Shown: piece by piece, positions 5,570 through 6,339 of the stretch
How the letters are laid out: every line of letters begins with the position of its first letter
Position numbering within the stretch: the stretch's first letter is position 1
Source: Deferribacteraceae bacterium
GTDB lineage: Bacteria > Chrysiogenota > Deferribacteres > Deferribacterales > JAISNW01
DNA length: 6,339 nt
Direction: 5' to 3'
Assembly (NCBI GenBank): GCA_031285415.1
Contig: JAITWF010000068.1
Span: 1 to 6,339 of the forward strand
The notes under the pieces: generated by a model
Told to the model about the DNA's origin: nothing
What the model saw: the letters and a program-made list of their open reading frames with translations, nothing else
Database searches by the model: none
Translations under genes and position numbers: made by a program

Positions 5570-6323
5570 AATAGCAAAAGCATTCAATGGCAAAAAGGCA
5601 TTTATAGCTTTTATCACAGGGGGCGACCCTGATATAGAGACCACGGAGCGGCTAATTATCGCTATGGCAGAATCTGGCGTTGATATCGTAGAGATCGGGA
5701 TCCCCTTCTCCGACCCTATCGCCGAGGGGATCGTCATCCAAAAGGCGGACGAGCGTGCGTTAAAGAACGGCTGCACGGTGGATAAACTATTCGATATGGT
5801 AAAGCGTGTGCGCACGAAGGTCGAGATCCCGATCCTATTTATGACCTATATAAACCCTGTATTTGTGTACGGCAAAGACAAGTTTATGACACGCTCGGCA
5901 GAGGCTGGAATCGATGGGATAATCGTACCAGATCTACCATTTGAGGAGCGAGGGGAGCTTGCAGAGGTGTGCGATAAATACAATGTAACGCTGATATCGA
6001 TGATCGCCCCTACCTCTGGCGATAGAACAGAGGCGATCGCACGTGACGCTAAAGGCTTTATCTACTGTGTATCGTCGCTCGGCGTCACAGGGGTGCGTAG
6101 CACGATAAGCAGCGATATTGCGGCAGTGATAGAGAGGATACGAAAAGTTTCATCCACCCCATGCGCTATCGGCTTCGGCATATCGACGCCAGAGCAGGCG
6201 CAAGAGATGGCGGCAATATCGGATGGAGCGATAATCGGTAGCGCAATCGTGAAGATTATTGAGAAGTTCGGCAGAGATAGCGTAGAGCCTGTGAAACAGT
6301 TTGTAAATGAGATAAAATTATAA
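5562..6323 (+). CDS. trpA: Tryptophan synthase alpha chain
   Basis: This subunit cleaves indole-3-glycerol phosphate to indole and glyceraldehyde 3-phosphate and passes indole through a tunnel to TrpB. The 253-residue (beta/alpha)8 barrel has AFITGGDP (15-22), the catalytic Glu44 in VEIGIPFSDP, MTYINP (94-99), VPDLPFEE (122-129), APTS (149-152), SSLGVTG (171-177) and the phosphate-binding GFGIS (204-208). The second catalytic acid, Asp60 in the Salmonella enzyme, aligns with Glu55 here (PIAEG rather than PLADG); I recall Glu there in other Bacillota. The proline that normally follows (EGP) is Ile57. GGGGG at 5548-5552, 9 nt before the ATG, acts as the Shine-Dalgarno inside trpB, which overlaps it by 8 bp. 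There is no Trp residue. The 16 bp after the TAA show no terminator; an ATG at 6332 is too close to the edge to call. Confidence 0.96.
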   Translation: MSRIAKAFNGKKAFIAFITGGDPDIETTERLIIAMAESGVDIVEIGIPFSDPIAEGIVIQKADERALKNGCTVDKLFDMVKRVRTKVEIPILFMTYINPVFVYGKDKFMTRSAEAGIDGIIVPDLPFEERGELAEVCDKYNVTLISMIAPTSGDRTEAIARDAKGFIYCVSSLGVTGVRSTISSDIAAVIERIRKVSSTPCAIGFGISTPEQAQEMAAISDGAIIGSAIVKIIEKFGRDSVEPVKQFVNEIKL

Positions 6324-6339
6324 CGATATAAATGAACCC

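Noticed and set aside
2085..6323. Over-representation of GATC in the trp genes
   Set aside because: I counted roughly 39 sites by eye, about 2.4 times the 1-in-256 expectation. Most arise from frequent ATC codons after G-A-ending contexts such as GAG ATC. They are evenly scattered rather than clustered like an origin.
6324..6339. Start of a downstream gene at ATG 6332
   Set aside because: Only 8 bases remain in the window, and the 8 bp after the trpA stop contain no Shine-Dalgarno.

Overview
The window is a compact bacterial chromosomal segment built of two divergent transcription units. Leftward (minus strand) lie a MtaB-type tRNA methylthiotransferase gene and, upstream of it, an RluA-family pseudouridine synthase gene. 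Their coding ends overlap by 4 bp. Rightward (plus strand) runs a complete tryptophan block in the order trpD-trpC-trpF-trpB-trpA, in which every junction overlaps (4, 4, 11 and 8 bp). No mobile elements, CRISPR arrays, tRNAs or rRNAs are visible. The base composition is near balanced, ATA codons are common, and several genes have purine-rich Shine-Dalgarno sequences. The protein sequences read most like Bacillota (Clostridia-like) homologues. That taxonomic impression comes from sequence familiarity only and is tentative.

The 261 bp between the two units (1824-2084) hold most of the unexplained signal. A near-consensus sigma70-type promoter (TTGACT-17-TATAAT) faces left and would start transcription about 4 nt before the pseudouridine synthase ATG. 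About 30 bp away a rightward promoter (TTGACA-17-TACCTT) is placed so that its expected +1 is the A of an ATG at 1928. That ATG opens a 21-codon ORF ending Trp-Gln-Phe-Trp-Ala-stop (1928-1993). I read this as an unlabelled trp leader peptide (trpL), probably translated from a leaderless mRNA. The second Trp codon forms the 5' arm of a 6-bp GC-rich hairpin, and the stop codon sits in its loop. A second hairpin follows at 2011-2029, and an alternative long-range pairing can involve both. This fits ribosome-mediated attenuation, although a classical U-tract terminator is not clear-cut. No T-box or TRAP-type repeat was seen.

Functionally, the operon converts anthranilate plus PRPP to tryptophan: TrpD (phosphoribosyl transfer), TrpF (isomerisation), TrpC (ring closure to indole-glycerol phosphate), then the TrpA/TrpB synthase. 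The anthranilate synthase genes trpE and trpG are not between the leader and trpD. They must be elsewhere, or the cell uses another anthranilate source. The leftward genes are RNA-modification enzymes with no direct pathway link to tryptophan. The right edge stops 16 bp past trpA, so the 3' end of the operon is not visible.
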